Assembly (NCBI RefSeq): GCF_001048695.1
Contig: NZ_CVRB01000003.1
Span: forward strand, 62,001 to 126,000
Length of the DNA: 64,000 nt
Direction: 5' to 3'
DNA from: Neobacillus massiliamazoniensis
GTDB lineage: Bacteria > Bacillota > Bacilli > Bacillales > Cytobacillaceae
Shown: in pieces, positions 1 to 9,003 of the stretch
How the letters are laid out: each line of letters starts with the position of its first letter
How positions within the stretch are numbered: the stretch's first letter is position 1
Translations under genes and position numbers: made by a program
The notes under the pieces: model-generated
Seen by the model: the letters and a program-made list of their open reading frames with translations, nothing else
Databases searched by the model: none
What the model was told of the DNA's origin: nothing

Positions 1-1
1 G

Positions 2-796
2 TATTATTTTACGAAACAAGTAGCGGGAGATTTAGCGAATGTAGATATGCTGATACCTAACGGAGTAGAACCGCATGATTGGGAACCAACCACAAAAGAT
101 ATGGCCAGAATTCAAGATGCCGATGTTTTTATTTACAATAGTAAATATTTTGAAACTTGGGCAGATAAAGTGTTAGGAAGTATGAACCATTCAAAATTAA
201 AAGTAGTAGAAGCTTCTAGTGGAATTAAATTAATGAATGCAACCACCGGGGAAGAAGATGGTTCGAAAGCATCTATGGATCCGCATGTGTGGCTTTCACC
301 GGTTTTAGCAGAAAAAGAAGTTGATAATATCACGAAAGCTCTTGAACAATCAGATCCAAAGCATAAACAGCAATATGAACAAAATGCTGAAGCATTTAAA
401 AAGAAGCTTGTTGACTTGGATCAGCAATATAAAGAAACTCTTAGTCATGCAAAGAAAAAAGAGTTTGTTACCCAGCATGCTGCATTCGGCTATCTCGCCA
501 AGCAATATGGGTTAACGCAAATTCCGATTGCAGGACTATCTCCAGACGTTGAGCCAACATTAGGTAAACTGACTGAATTAGCCAATTTAACGAAGAAGAA
601 AAATATTAAAGTAATCTATTTTGAAGGATTAACTTCATCAAAAGTTGCTCAGACTTTAGCCAACGAAATCGGTGCCCAAACCGAAGTCTTAAACCCGCTT
701 GAAGGCCTAACAAAAGAAGATCAACAGCAAGGACTTGACTATCTTGGCGTGATGAAAAAGAATCTAGATGCCTTAATGAAGTCACTAAGTGAATAG
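2..796 (+). CDS. Zinc/manganese ABC transporter substrate-binding protein (ZnuA/AdcA family), 5' end outside the window
   Basis: Extracellular, membrane-anchored receptor of a cluster A-I metal ABC importer, which hands Zn2+ or Mn2+ to its permease. The frame is open from base 2, so the signal peptide and roughly the first 50 residues lie outside the window. The usual metal-ligand positions are visible: the His in GVEPHDWEPT, the His in MDPHVWLSP, the His in VTQHAAFGYL and the acidic residue in IYFEGL. The long His-rich loop typical of many zinc-specific members is short and acidic here (TTGEEDGSK), so metal specificity cannot be assigned. A lysine-rich helix separates the two lobes, as is normal for the family. 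The permease and ATPase genes would be expected upstream, outside the window. The family call is firm. Confidence 0.93.
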   Translation, partial: YYFTKQVAGDLANVDMLIPNGVEPHDWEPTTKDMARIQDADVFIYNSKYFETWADKVLGSMNHSKLKVVEASSGIKLMNATTGEEDGSKASMDPHVWLSPVLAEKEVDNITKALEQSDPKHKQQYEQNAEAFKKKLVDLDQQYKETLSHAKKKEFVTQHAAFGYLAKQYGLTQIPIAGLSPDVEPTLGKLTELANLTKKKNIKVIYFEGLTSSKVAQTLANEIGAQTEVLNPLEGLTKEDQQQGLDYLGVMKKNLDALMKSLSE

Positions 797-830
797 TCTA
801 ACTGAATAGAGTAATAGGTAAATTTTTTCG

Positions 831-955
831 AGGATGTCCCAAAAAAGTGTCAAACCACTCAGCCAACAATTTTTAGTTGAACTTTGCTTCATTAGCGACT
901 ATATATTGTGTGTTAGGTGGAGGTCAGACACTTTAGAGACATCTTCGTTTTTTGT
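831..955. terminator. Inverted repeat with GAGGATGTCC-type arm after the metal-binding protein gene
   Basis: GAGGATGTCCC near 832 and GACACTTTAGAGACATCTTC near 926-946 form a long imperfect stem, followed by a T-rich stretch. The same arm sequence recurs in the cleaner terminator at 4661-4705. It probably ends the upstream transcript, but the loop of about 70 bases is long for an intrinsic terminator. The interval 797-1109 holds no other feature I can support. Confidence 0.4.
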
Positions 956-1109
956 ATAGAATTAAAATTCTGAATGGAGGCGATTTTTACAGTTGACACC
1001 AAAAATCATTTTTTGAGATGCTATAAGTAACAAAAAACTACCAATTTGGTGGATATGGAAATGGGGTTGAAAATTTCTTGTTTCATACCACCGAACGAGG
1101 GGGAAGAAC

Positions 1110-1277
1110 ATGCTCCGAAAAGTGATTGTAGTAACAGATGATGAAGAAAGTGTCAAAAGAGCAGAAAAAGAAGTATTAAGAGCAAAACATAAAGGACATG
1201 AATTTGCACTTGATTTGACAAGAATAATAGACAGGGAACGAAAAAAAGAGATTATGAAGAGACTGACAAGATTTTAA
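1110..1277 (+). CDS. Hypothetical 55-residue protein
   Basis: Short frame with a good ribosome site (GAGGGGG, 6 bases before the ATG). The product starts MLRKVIVVTDDEESVKRAEK, with a beta-strand-like hydrophobic start, then a highly charged Lys/Arg/Glu-rich helical region ending MKRLTRF. No family is recognised. It stands alone between an inverted repeat and a broken EAL gene. The ribosome site and composition favour a real gene, but nothing indicates a function. Confidence 0.5.
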   Translation: MLRKVIVVTDDEESVKRAEKEVLRAKHKGHEFALDLTRIIDRERKKEIMKRLTRF

Positions 1278-1354
1278 AAAAATAGTCTTCATTTTAAAAA
1301 CCAAAATGACGATCTAAAAGTAGGCATTTAAAAAATAATAAATGTCATTAATAA

Positions 1355-1961
1355 TTGATTTACAAAAAAAGAGGTCTTAATATCTCGATTGGAGAATGGG
1401 TACTACGAAATGTGTGTGAGCAAAACAAAAAGTGGCTGGAAGCAGGTTCCCCCCTAAAATACGGTTTCGGTGAACATAACTGCAAAACAATTTTTTCAAT
1501 TGAATTTGACCGAAATTGTTCGAAAAAACTTAAGTGAAACTGGACTAGATCCGAAGTATCTAGAACTTGAGATTACAGAAAGCATGACAGTGGACGTTGA
1601 GCGTGCCATCACTACATTTAATGATTTGAAAAAGACCGGTGTAAAAATCAGCATCGATGATTTCGGGACTGGATATAGTTCTCTTCTTTATCTTAAAAAG
1701 TTTCCGATTGATCGATTAAAAGTAGATCAATCCTTTATTCGCGATAGTATTACAGACTCTCATGATGAAAGCATTGTTAAGACAATTTTTGAAATGGCAC
1801 ACAACCTCCATCTTCAAGTTATAGGTGGAGGTGTTGAAACAAAGGAACACGTATCTTTCCTGGTGGAACAAATGTGTATGGAGGCCAAACGCTATTATTT
1901 CAGCAAACCTAATCGGTTCCTGAATTTGAATTTAATTAGTAGCTACGAAAATCGATGGTAA
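1355..1961 (+). pseudogene. Remnant of an EAL-domain c-di-GMP phosphodiesterase
   Basis: Two adjacent frames together spell the second half of an EAL domain. The first (from about 1355) gives ISIGEWVLRNVCEQNKKWLEAG, and a shift near 1460 leads to NITAKQFFQLNLTEIVRKNL, LELEITESM, ISIDDFGTGYSSLLYLKKFP and KVDQSFI. The EAL signature itself and everything upstream are missing. The usual AEGVE motif reads GGGVE, so a Glu normally needed for catalysis is gone, and the C-terminus is degraded. Truncation, frameshift and a lost catalytic residue all indicate a dead gene. No ribosome site precedes either frame. Confidence 0.85.
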
Positions 1962-2100
1962 GGAAAAGTTTTGCAATAATTTTTGCTCATAATAATATTG
2001 ACATTTGTATACATATTTAAATGAATGATTTTTCATTTATATAGCATGCTAAACTACGTAGATTAAGTGTAATACATATAAAAATTGAGGAGAGATTATC

Positions 2101-2424
2101 ATGATCATTGTAACGACAGAAAACATTGCAGGGTACAAAATTAAAGAAGTAAAGGGAGCTTGCTATGGGCTGGTGGTAAGAAGCCGTGGTTTTGCCGGGC
2201 AAGTGACCGCGAGTCTCCGTTCTTTGATCGGCGGTGAAATAAAAGAATACACAGAAATGCTTGAAGATGCAAGAAAACAAGCAATTGACCGTTTAATAAA
2301 AAATGCTCATGCAATGGGTGCTAATGCCGTCATTATGTTTCGGTATGATTCGGGCGAAATCGGGCAAAACATGAGTGAAATTGTCGCATACGGAACAGCA
2401 GTTGTTATTGAAAAGGCTGAATAA
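2101..2424 (+). CDS. UPF0145 (YbjQ-like) family protein
   Basis: Small cytosolic protein of 107 residues in the YbjQ/UPF0145 family, sometimes described as a heavy-metal-binding-like fold that forms pentamers; the physiological role is not established. Family hallmarks are IVTTENIAGYKIKEVKG at the start, a central segment with SLRSLIGGEIKEYTEMLEDAR, then AHAMGANAVIMFRYD and a closing YGTAVVIEKAE. A strong GAGGAG ribosome site supports the ATG. The next gene starts two bases after the stop, so the two are probably co-transcribed. The terminator at 2721-2753 closes the unit. Confidence 0.85.
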   Translation: MIIVTTENIAGYKIKEVKGACYGLVVRSRGFAGQVTASLRSLIGGEIKEYTEMLEDARKQAIDRLIKNAHAMGANAVIMFRYDSGEIGQNMSEIVAYGTAVVIEKAE

Positions 2425-2426
2425 AA

Positions 2427-2645
2427 ATGCACTGGCTCCTGTATTACTTTTTATTCCAAATTATCTTTGTTCTTTTCTTTTGGATTTTTTCCAAACGCAA
2501 AGATAAACGGTATAAAACACAAAGAAGGAACATCCCTGAAGGATTTGTGCCGACAGAAGAGGTATCTATTGATCCAGTTTCTCAGGTTAAAACACGTGTT
2601 TTTATCAACCCAAGGACCGGAGACCGAATATATATCGATGAATAA
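2427..2645 (+). CDS. Small single-pass membrane protein downstream of the UPF0145 gene
   Basis: 72-residue protein with one N-terminal membrane segment (about residues 3-21, LLYYFLFQIIFVLFFWIF) followed by a basic stretch (SKRKDKRYKTQRR). The cytosolic tail ends VFINPRTGDRIYIDE, a small beta-like module. It begins two bases after the UPF0145 stop, indicating translational coupling, and no separate strong ribosome site is seen. The pairing suggests that it anchors or partners the UPF0145 protein at the membrane; that is inference from position only. Confidence 0.7.
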   Translation: MHWLLYYFLFQIIFVLFFWIFSKRKDKRYKTQRRNIPEGFVPTEEVSIDPVSQVKTRVFINPRTGDRIYIDE

Positions 2646-2720
2646 GATCATAGGGTTTAGATGCCGATCAAAAAAACGGAACGAACCCATATACTTATCT
2701 GATATGCATCATGGAAAAAT

Positions 2721-2753
2721 AAAACACCACTCGTGAAAAGTGGTGTTTTATTT
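2721..2753. terminator. Intrinsic terminator between convergent genes
   Basis: ACACCACT (2724-2731) pairs with AGTGGTGT (2739-2746) across a seven-base loop. It is flanked by A-runs on the left and T-runs on the right, so it can serve both the UPF0145 pair and sspH. Confidence 0.8.
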
Positions 2754-2757
2754 CAAT

Positions 2758-2937
2758 TCATTGCTCCATTAGATTTCCTACAGAAACATTTTGCTTGTTC
2801 GTTGGTTCATCAAGAGAATGAATTGTAGCTGTTCCGTTTTGCTGGTCAACATGTTCAATATAAATCCGTGATCCATTGTAGGTTACATTAGCCATGGTTT
2901 GTGAATTAGCAATTTCCTGAGCGCGTTGTGCGTCCAT
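2758..2937 (-). CDS. sspH: Small acid-soluble spore protein, H type
   Basis: 59-residue protein starting MDAQRAQEIANSQTMANVTY and continuing through IYIEHVDQQNGTATIH to NVSVGNLMEQ, which is the SspH family pattern. These minor SASPs accumulate in the forespore and are degraded in germination; they are not the DNA-coating alpha/beta type. The start is fixed by AGGAGGA six bases upstream. It is a single-gene unit read toward the bidirectional terminator at 2721-2753. Forespore (sigma-F/G) control is expected from the family, but I did not identify the promoter with confidence. Its presence shows that the organism forms spores. Confidence 0.9.
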   Translation of the reverse strand: MDAQRAQEIANSQTMANVTYNGSRIYIEHVDQQNGTATIHSLDEPTNKQNVSVGNLMEQ

Positions 2938-2984
2938 GTTTAGTCCTCCTTTTCATTAGTCACATTGAAAGTATTTGCTATGAC

Positions 2985-3752
2985 CTATTTTATATACATG
3001 CTGAAGGGATAGAACGGTTCTGGGATGTTAATTTTTGAACGGTAAAGCATTTCTGATACGGTTACACACCTATAACCTTGTTTGGAGAAAAACTCCAAAA
3101 TCTTTTCTAACGCTAGGACCGTTTGGCAGGATTGCGACAGTTCGGTGCCATGCCAATCATGGAGTACAATAATATTGCCAGGTTTGATCCCATTTGTTAT
3201 TCTTTTTATAATTTTGCTTGCAGGTGGGTTATTCCAGTCTTTTGGATCCATATGCCAGGACCACATGACGACAAGTTTCCCATTTTTTACAGCTGTATTC
3301 ACAATCACATCATTATAATGACCTGCTACAGGGCGGTAGAGAACAGGTTTATAACCAATGATTTTTTGAATAATGCGGTCGGTTTTGACTATTTCAGATG
3401 ATAATTTGGTGGCAGAAATATTTGGATTGTTTATATGGTTATATGTATGATTTGCTACTTCATGTCCTTCTTTAACTTCCCTTCTCAAAATTTCTGGATA
3501 CAATATGGCCTTCTTGCCCGTTACAAAAAAGGTTGCTTTAGCATCATATTTTGCTAATAGATCAAGAATGAGCGGGGTGAAAACCGGATGTGGTCCGTCA
3601 TCAAAAGTGAGTGCGACCATTTTTTCCTTTGTATTGATTTCCCAAATGACATTCCCTGTTTTTTCATATTCAGGTCGCTCTCTCATAGCGGCAAAAGCAT
3701 TAGTTTCAGAAAAGCAAAAAACAGTAAAAATAAGCATAAGAATTTTTTTCAC
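2985..3752 (-). CDS. Secreted polysaccharide deacetylase (carbohydrate esterase family 4)
   Basis: 255-residue exported protein with an N-terminal signal peptide (MKKILMLIFTVFCFSETNAFA). The CE4 NodB domain motifs appear in order: TFDDGPHP (catalytic base and metal Asp), HTYNH (metal His pair), a modified RPVAGH in place of RPPxG, DPKDW and IIVLHDWH (catalytic His). It probably removes N-acetyl groups from peptidoglycan or another surface glycan. The start codon is GTG: AGGAG lies ten bases upstream and the signal peptide begins there. Similar Bacillus proteins act in spore cortex or vegetative wall modification; which applies here is not visible. Confidence 0.88.
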   Translation of the reverse strand: MKKILMLIFTVFCFSETNAFAAMRERPEYEKTGNVIWEINTKEKMVALTFDDGPHPVFTPLILDLLAKYDAKATFFVTGKKAILYPEILRREVKEGHEVANHTYNHINNPNISATKLSSEIVKTDRIIQKIIGYKPVLYRPVAGHYNDVIVNTAVKNGKLVVMWSWHMDPKDWNNPPASKIIKRITNGIKPGNIIVLHDWHGTELSQSCQTVLALEKILEFFSKQGYRCVTVSEMLYRSKINIPEPFYPFSMYIK

Positions 3753-3898
3753 GAAAAATCTACTCCTAACGGTGATTAAAGTTATTGTATGGAGTTAACG
3801 CTAAATTATTTAATAGGGAAACTGTTTTTGGCGAATAGCTTGTATTTTTCATCAAAGAAAAGCTACAATATTATACGAGAAAAAAATAGAAGAAGTAG

Positions 3899-4648
<750 letters not shown>

Positions 4649-4660
4649 ATTGAAATAGTA

Positions 4661-4705
4661 GAGGATGTCCCAAAGGGTCTAACACTTTAGGGGCATCCTC
4701 TTTCT
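4661..4705 (+). terminator. Intrinsic terminator of the map gene
   Basis: GAGGATGTCCC (4661-4671) pairs with GGGGCATCCTC (4690-4700), followed by TTTCTTC. The arm sequence matches the element at 831-955. Confidence 0.85.
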
Positions 4706-5221
4706 TCAAGCTTGAAAACGTTTATTTTCGATGGTGATAATTTTTTGATCCTTATTGTCGTGAGCAATTTGCTTTGTGCTTTCTACTAATTGATAAACAT
4801 GGTTTCCACATTTCTGTGCTCCTTTTATCAGGAGCGGTACTCCAATAAAATCGATTCCTAATCCTCGAGAGAATAAACCACCAAACGTCATTGCTAGCGG
4901 TACTGTAGGGGAAGTATCCGAAAAAATAATTTTTTCATCGAAATCGTATCTCTCTTCAAATATAGAACATAAATCTTTTAATGCGGGAATGACCAACTTA
5001 GAATTTCTCCTTCCAATCGTATAAACGGGATTTCCTTCCTCATCCTTCCCGTGAAAAATAAGCCTGCCAGCATCTTTTTTCTTCAATTTATTAAAAAAGG
5101 GAATGGCTAATATTTCTTTCTGGGTTAGTGATTGTGAGGATGGTGAAAGGAACTTTAAATGGTAGGCTGCTGCCATCGCTGTTGTATGCGTTCCGCCAAA
5201 ATCATGATAAATGTAAATCAT
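4706..5221 (-). CDS. DUF3189 family protein
   Basis: 171-residue cytosolic protein whose first residues MIYIYHDFGGTHTTAMAAAYH match the DUF3189 family, which is typical of spore-forming Firmicutes and has no proven function. A second conserved-looking stretch is TIGRRNSKLVIPALKDL, and the C-terminus is hydrophilic. GGAGGATATCC places the ribosome site just before the ATG. It is a single-gene unit whose promoter region runs into the 51-bp repeat array starting at 5284. The G-G-T-H start resembles a nucleotide-binding loop, but I would not infer an activity from it. Confidence 0.75.
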   Translation of the reverse strand: MIYIYHDFGGTHTTAMAAAYHLKFLSPSSQSLTQKEILAIPFFNKLKKKDAGRLIFHGKDEEGNPVYTIGRRNSKLVIPALKDLCSIFEERYDFDEKIIFSDTSPTVPLAMTFGGLFSRGLGIDFIGVPLLIKGAQKCGNHVYQLVESTKQIAHDNKDQKIITIENKRFQA

Positions 5222-5283
5222 GGATATCCTCCAGTTTCCAAATGTATATGTATAGATACTTTTTCCAATTGGAAAAACAATAT

Positions 5284-5800
5284 ACGTTACTAGCTTCGGT
5301 GAAAATGCATGATATCGGGCATGAAAATCTTTTTACGTTACTGGCTTCGGTGAAAATACATGATATCGGGCACGTAAATCTGTTTACGTGCCCGGTTTTG
5401 GGGAAAATGCATGATATCGGGCACGTAAACCTTTTTACGTGCCCGGTTTTGGGGAAAATGCATGATATTGGCATGAAAATCTTTTTACGTTACCAGCTTC
5501 GGTGAAAATGCATGATATCGGGCATGAAAATCTTTTTACGTTACCAGCTTCGGTGAAAATGCATGATATCGGGCACGAAAATCTTTTTACGTAACTGGCT
5601 TCGGTGAAAATGCATAATATCGGGCACGTAAATCTTTTTACGTGCCCAGTTTCGATGAAAATGCATGATATCGGGCACGTAAACCTTTTTACGTGCCCGG
5701 TTTTGGGAAAAATGAATGGTTTCGGTCATGTAAACAATTTTTACATGCCCATTTTCGGGAAAAATGAATGAGATCGGTCACGTAAAATTCTTGTTGGTAA
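5284..5800. repeat. Array 1 of a 51-bp palindromic tandem repeat (about ten units)
   Basis: Units recur at 51-bp spacing (ACGT landmarks at 5284, 5335, 5386, 5437, 5487, 5538, 5589, 5640, 5691, 5743). The core is GCATGATATCGGGCACGTAA, a short loop, TTTACGTGCCCGG and a CGGTGAAAAT spacer. In the best units CGGGCACGTAAA and TTTACGTGCCCG form a 12-bp stem. Other units carry GGGCATGAAAA opposite ACGTTACC and cannot fold fully. The array lies between the divergent-side start of the DUF3189 gene and the end of the dioxygenase gene. Long frames through it exist only because 51 is a multiple of three; no ribosome site supports translation. Confidence 0.93.
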
Positions 5801-5921
5801 CACTTTTAGATTTTTAACTTCTATTTTTGGAGAAAATCGGCCTTTTTCATTAGCAATTATACTAAAAATGAAGTTTTCTTCTTTGAGTTAAATATCAACA
5901 TGGAATTTTTACATATCCTTT

Positions 5922-6905
5922 TTATTCATTTTCCTTAACGATTTCCTTAGTACTTCTAACGGTATCAATTGGTCGTACTAATTTTTCGATGGTTTCACGC
6001 TTTGGTTCCAAGAATGGAGGCAAGGATAGTTTTTCACCGAGCGTTTCATATGGCTCGTCGCCCATAAAGCCTGGTCCATCAGTGGCAAACTCAAATAAGA
6101 TTTGTGGTGCGACTCTTACATACAATGATCCAAAAAAGAAACGGTCAACAAAACCGGATGTTTGGAATCCGAAGCTTTCGATCCGTTCAATCCATTCTTC
6201 TAGAACAGCCCGATTTTCAACGCGAAATGCGGTATGGTGGACGGTACCAAAGCCTTGTCGGGCCTGAGGAAGCTCCGTATTATATTCAACAACGACCTGA
6301 GCTCCATTTCCACCTTCGCCTACTTCGAATAAATGAAAATCTCCTTCATTAGCGATTTCTTTAAATTGGAGAACTTTTTCCATCATTTCCTTAAAGTAAT
6401 CAAAATTAGCAATACGAACAAAGATGGGCCCTAATCCCGTAATCGCATGCTCTAAAGGAATCGGTCCTTTTTGCCAAGGGGCACCGGATACTACCCCTTT
6501 ATTGTTTTCATCAGAAATCAATTGGTATTGTTGATCATCAAAATCAACAAAGGATAATGTTTTTTTACCAAATTGCTCAATAATTCCAGTATGTTTGACT
6601 TTCAAACGGTCAAACCGTTTCACCCAGTAATTAAGCGCAGCATCGCTTGGTACGCGGAAAGATGTTTTCGAAATCTCATTTGTCCCATGGACGCCTTTGG
6701 GAATGCCGGGGAAATCGAAGAATGTCATATCTGTCCCAGGGCTGCCGGTATCATCGGCAAAAAATAAATGATAGGTTTGAATATCATCTTGGTTAACGGT
6801 TTTTTTTACTAAACGCATCCCTAATACGTAAGTGAAAAATTCATAGTTCTTTTCGGCACTGCTAGTAATTGCTGTTACGTGATGAATCCCTTTTAATCCG
6901 TTCAT
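5922..6905 (-). CDS. Ring-cleavage-type dioxygenase, VOC superfamily (MhqO/MhqA-like)
   Basis: 327-residue cytosolic protein with two vicinal-oxygen-chelate halves. The first opens GIHHVTAIT (metal His) and the second carries GTVHHTAFRV (metal His), with LFEFATDGPGF near the end supplying the acidic ligand. Bacillus homologues (MhqA, MhqE, MhqO) are induced by quinones and catechols and are thought to help remove them. An upstream ATG at 6920 lies inside the ribosome site (GGGAGG), so the start at 6905 (MNGLKGIHH) is the right one. A perfect-spacing sigma-A promoter and an MhqR-like operator lie directly upstream, which supports the quinone-stress assignment independently of the protein. Confidence 0.88.
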   Translation of the reverse strand: MNGLKGIHHVTAITSSAEKNYEFFTYVLGMRLVKKTVNQDDIQTYHLFFADDTGSPGTDMTFFDFPGIPKGVHGTNEISKTSFRVPSDAALNYWVKRFDRLKVKHTGIIEQFGKKTLSFVDFDDQQYQLISDENNKGVVSGAPWQKGPIPLEHAITGLGPIFVRIANFDYFKEMMEKVLQFKEIANEGDFHLFEVGEGGNGAQVVVEYNTELPQARQGFGTVHHTAFRVENRAVLEEWIERIESFGFQTSGFVDRFFFGSLYVRVAPQILFEFATDGPGFMGDEPYETLGEKLSLPPFLEPKRETIEKLVRPIDTVRSTKEIVKENE

Positions 6906-6978
6906 TTTAAATCCTCCCATTTGAGAATATTATTATTTTTCCACATTACTGCTTAAAACATTTTATTTTGAATTAAAA

Positions 6979-7026
6979 TATCTTTAATTCGAGATAAATA
7001 TTATCATGTAATGATATAACTGTCAA
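6979..7026 (-). promoter_or_regulatory. Sigma-A promoter with MhqR-like operator for the dioxygenase gene
   Basis: On the minus strand, TTGACA (7026-7021), a 17-base spacer and TAATAT (7003-6998) form a near-consensus promoter. Immediately downstream, TATCTCGAATTAAAGATA (6996-6979) is an imperfect palindrome that closely resembles the MhqR operator I recall from B. subtilis (ATCT...AGAT with an AATT centre). Its position over the likely transcription start suits a repressor. No mhqR gene is in the window. Confidence 0.75.
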
Positions 7027-7118
7027 TGGATAGTCAAAAAGATGATTTCGAAAACGACATTTATATTTAAAGATGATAAAATATTATAAAATATCTAAAA
7101 ATAAAGTGGGGTTCTAAA

Positions 7119-7904
7119 ATGATAAAAGCAATATTTTTTGATTTAGATGATACACTCCTATGGGATCAAAAAAGCGTAAAGGAAGCTTTTTTTGCCACGT
7201 GTAAATTAGCAGAAGAACGGTACGAAATCGACCATCATCATTTAGAAGAAGCAGTGCGAGAAGCAGCAAGAGAGCTTTATTCCTCCTATGAATTTTACTC
7301 TTTTACACAAATGATTGGAATCAATCCGTTTGAAGGTTTATGGGGGGATTTTTTGGATGATCATCATGATGATTTTAGAAAAATGAAAGAAACCGTTCCA
7401 AACTACCGAAGAGATGCTTGGACTGCAGGGCTAAAAAAGATGGGTTTAGATAACCCGCAGTTTGGCCAAGAATTAGCAGAGATTTTCCCTAAAGAGCGAC
7501 GGAAGGCACCGTTTGTGTATGAAGAATCCTTCAAAATTTTAGAAAATCTAAAAGGAAAATATCAGCTTCTTCTTTTAACAAATGGCTCACCAGACCTGCA
7601 AAATACAAAACTTACGATTACGCCGGAGCTGGTTCCTTATTTTGATCAAATTGTCATTTCAGGTGATTTTGGAAGAGGAAAGCCGGATCCATCTATTTTT
7701 GAACATGCCTTAACACTTATGTCCATACATAAAGATGAAGCCATTATGGTCGGAGACAACTTGATGACAGATATTTTAGGCGCAAATCGGGCAGGAATGA
7801 AATCAGTTTGGATTAATCGGCATAACAAGGAGCGAAATGAAGTAATTCCGACCTACGAAATTAAACATTTGGAAGAGCTTTATTTGATCTTAAAGGCCCT
7901 TTAG
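7119..7904 (+). CDS. HAD-superfamily hydrolase (YsaA-like phosphatase)
   Basis: 261-residue cytosolic haloacid-dehalogenase-type phosphatase. Motif I is FFDLDDTL (nucleophile and acid Asp), motif II is LLLTNGS, the motif III Lys is in [10 protein letters not shown] and motif IV is VGDNLMTDI. The helical C1-type cap spans about residues 20-110. B. subtilis YsaA, described as a phosphoserine phosphatase, has this length and lies beside the lytST-lrgAB-type genes. Here the gene lies just before a LysR-CidA-CidB set, so the neighbourhood is similar but not identical. Substrate assignment remains tentative. GTGGGG precedes the ATG. Confidence 0.82.
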   Translation: MIKAIFFDLDDTLLWDQKSVKEAFFATCKLAEERYEIDHHHLEEAVREAARELYSSYEFYSFTQMIGINPFEGLWGDFLDDHHDDFRKMKETVPNYRRDAWTAGLKKMGLDNPQFGQELAEIFPKERRKAPFVYEESFKILENLKGKYQLLLLTNGSPDLQNTKLTITPELVPYFDQIVISGDFGRGKPDPSIFEHALTLMSIHKDEAIMVGDNLMTDILGANRAGMKSVWINRHNKERNEVIPTYEIKHLEELYLILKAL

Positions 7905-8001
7905 AAGGAGCGGAGCCAGCTGGATAATGGATTGGAAAGAATATAATTTTGACTTCTAGGCTTTCTTTGTTAAACTTCTCATAATTGAGGAGGTGCCTGT
8001 T

Positions 8002-8880
8002 TTGGAATTACGGCAATTAAGAATATTCGTTGAAGTGGCAAAGCATAAAAGCATTACAAAAGCTGCTGAGTCTATGCATATTTCACAACCAGCTTTGAGT
8101 AAAGCCATCATGGCGTTAGAAGAAGAGCTTGGGATGATCCTGATTATTAGAACCAATAAAACGAGTGATCTGACTGACGCCGGGAAGGTGGTACTCGAAT
8201 ATGCCCTGAAAATGAACGTTTTACAAGATGAAATGAAAAGAACGTTAAATGATATGACAAATCTCACAAGAGGTCAGGTTACCATTGGGCTGCCACCTTT
8301 TATAGGAAGTTTATTTTTTCCAAAAGTCATGGCAAAATTTCATCATGCATATCCGAATATCGAATTGAATATCACCGAATATGGCGGGGCCAGAGTAGTG
8401 AAGAGTATTGAAGAAGGTGAATTTGAGCTCGGGGTTGCAGTGTTGCCAATTGATGAACAGCAATTTCAGGTCTACCCTATCGTGGAAGAGGAAATGAAGC
8501 TGCTGGTCTATAAGCACCATCGATTAGCTTCACGAAGTAAGGTAGATTTAAAGGAATTAAAGGATGAAGAATTTATCTTTTATCATGAAGAATTCGCTCT
8601 CAATAAAATCATGAGAAACTATTTCATTGAAGCGGGTTTTGAGCCTAAGATTTTATTTAAAAGCTCCCAATGGGATCTGATGACAGAAATGGTCGCTGAG
8701 AATCTAGGAATAACTATTCTACCACAGTCTATTTGTAATCGGGCAATTAAAAAGGATATTAAAATTATTGATCTTAAGCAAACCATTTTGTGGAGCTTGG
8801 TAGTGATTACCAAAAGAGACCGGTATACTTCCAATGCAACTAGAACCTTTATTGATTTCATTTTAAAGGAGTCATTATAA
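8002..8880 (+). CDS. cidR: LysR-family regulator of the cidAB-type operon (CidR/YwbI-like)
   Basis: 292-residue LysR-type transcription regulator. The N-terminal winged helix is MELRQLRIFVEVAKHKSITKAAESMHISQPALSKAI (about residues 1-60), followed by the effector-binding domain starting near TRGQVTIGLPP. The TTG at 8002 is the likely start: GAGGAGGTG lies seven bases upstream, whereas the GTG at 7993 is inside that site. The two genes downstream encode CidA/LrgA and CidB/LrgB proteins in the same orientation, which is the YwbI-YwbH-YwbG arrangement of B. subtilis. It probably responds to an overflow-metabolism signal and activates those genes. Confidence 0.88.
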   Translation: MELRQLRIFVEVAKHKSITKAAESMHISQPALSKAIMALEEELGMILIIRTNKTSDLTDAGKVVLEYALKMNVLQDEMKRTLNDMTNLTRGQVTIGLPPFIGSLFFPKVMAKFHHAYPNIELNITEYGGARVVKSIEEGEFELGVAVLPIDEQQFQVYPIVEEEMKLLVYKHHRLASRSKVDLKELKDEEFIFYHEEFALNKIMRNYFIEAGFEPKILFKSSQWDLMTEMVAENLGITILPQSICNRAIKKDIKIIDLKQTILWSLVVITKRDRYTSNATRTFIDFILKESL

Positions 8881-8914
8881 CTAATAGTTATGAAAATCAT
8901 TCTGAATATGTATT

Positions 8915-8939
8915 TTACGAATGACAAAAATAGTCGTAA
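8915..8939 (+). promoter_or_regulatory. Candidate LysR operator between regulator and cidA
   Basis: TTACGA (8915-8920) and TCGTAA (8934-8939) form an inverted repeat with a 13-base spacer, the size and T/A-ended form usual for LysR sites. It lies about 65 bases before the cidA start. This is inferred from sequence form and position only. Confidence 0.5.
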
Positions 8940-9003
8940 CATTACTCTATGTTGATTTCAATCAGGAGAATCTTTCCTCCATTTTTTAGAAAGGATTTTT
9001 AGA

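Noticed and set aside
1998-2026. TTGACA with ATGAAT as a promoter before the UPF0145 gene
   Set aside because: The -35 is perfect but the -10 is poor and other spacings do not improve it; too weak to list.
5128-5729. Long frames on both strands with a 17-residue repeated peptide (for example MHDIGHVNLF / ISCIFPKTGHV)
   Set aside because: They arise because the 51-bp repeat is a multiple of three. They exist on both strands, have no ribosome site and follow the palindromic DNA.
5284-5800. CRISPR array
   Set aside because: The whole unit repeats including the spacer part; there are no unique spacers and no cas genes.
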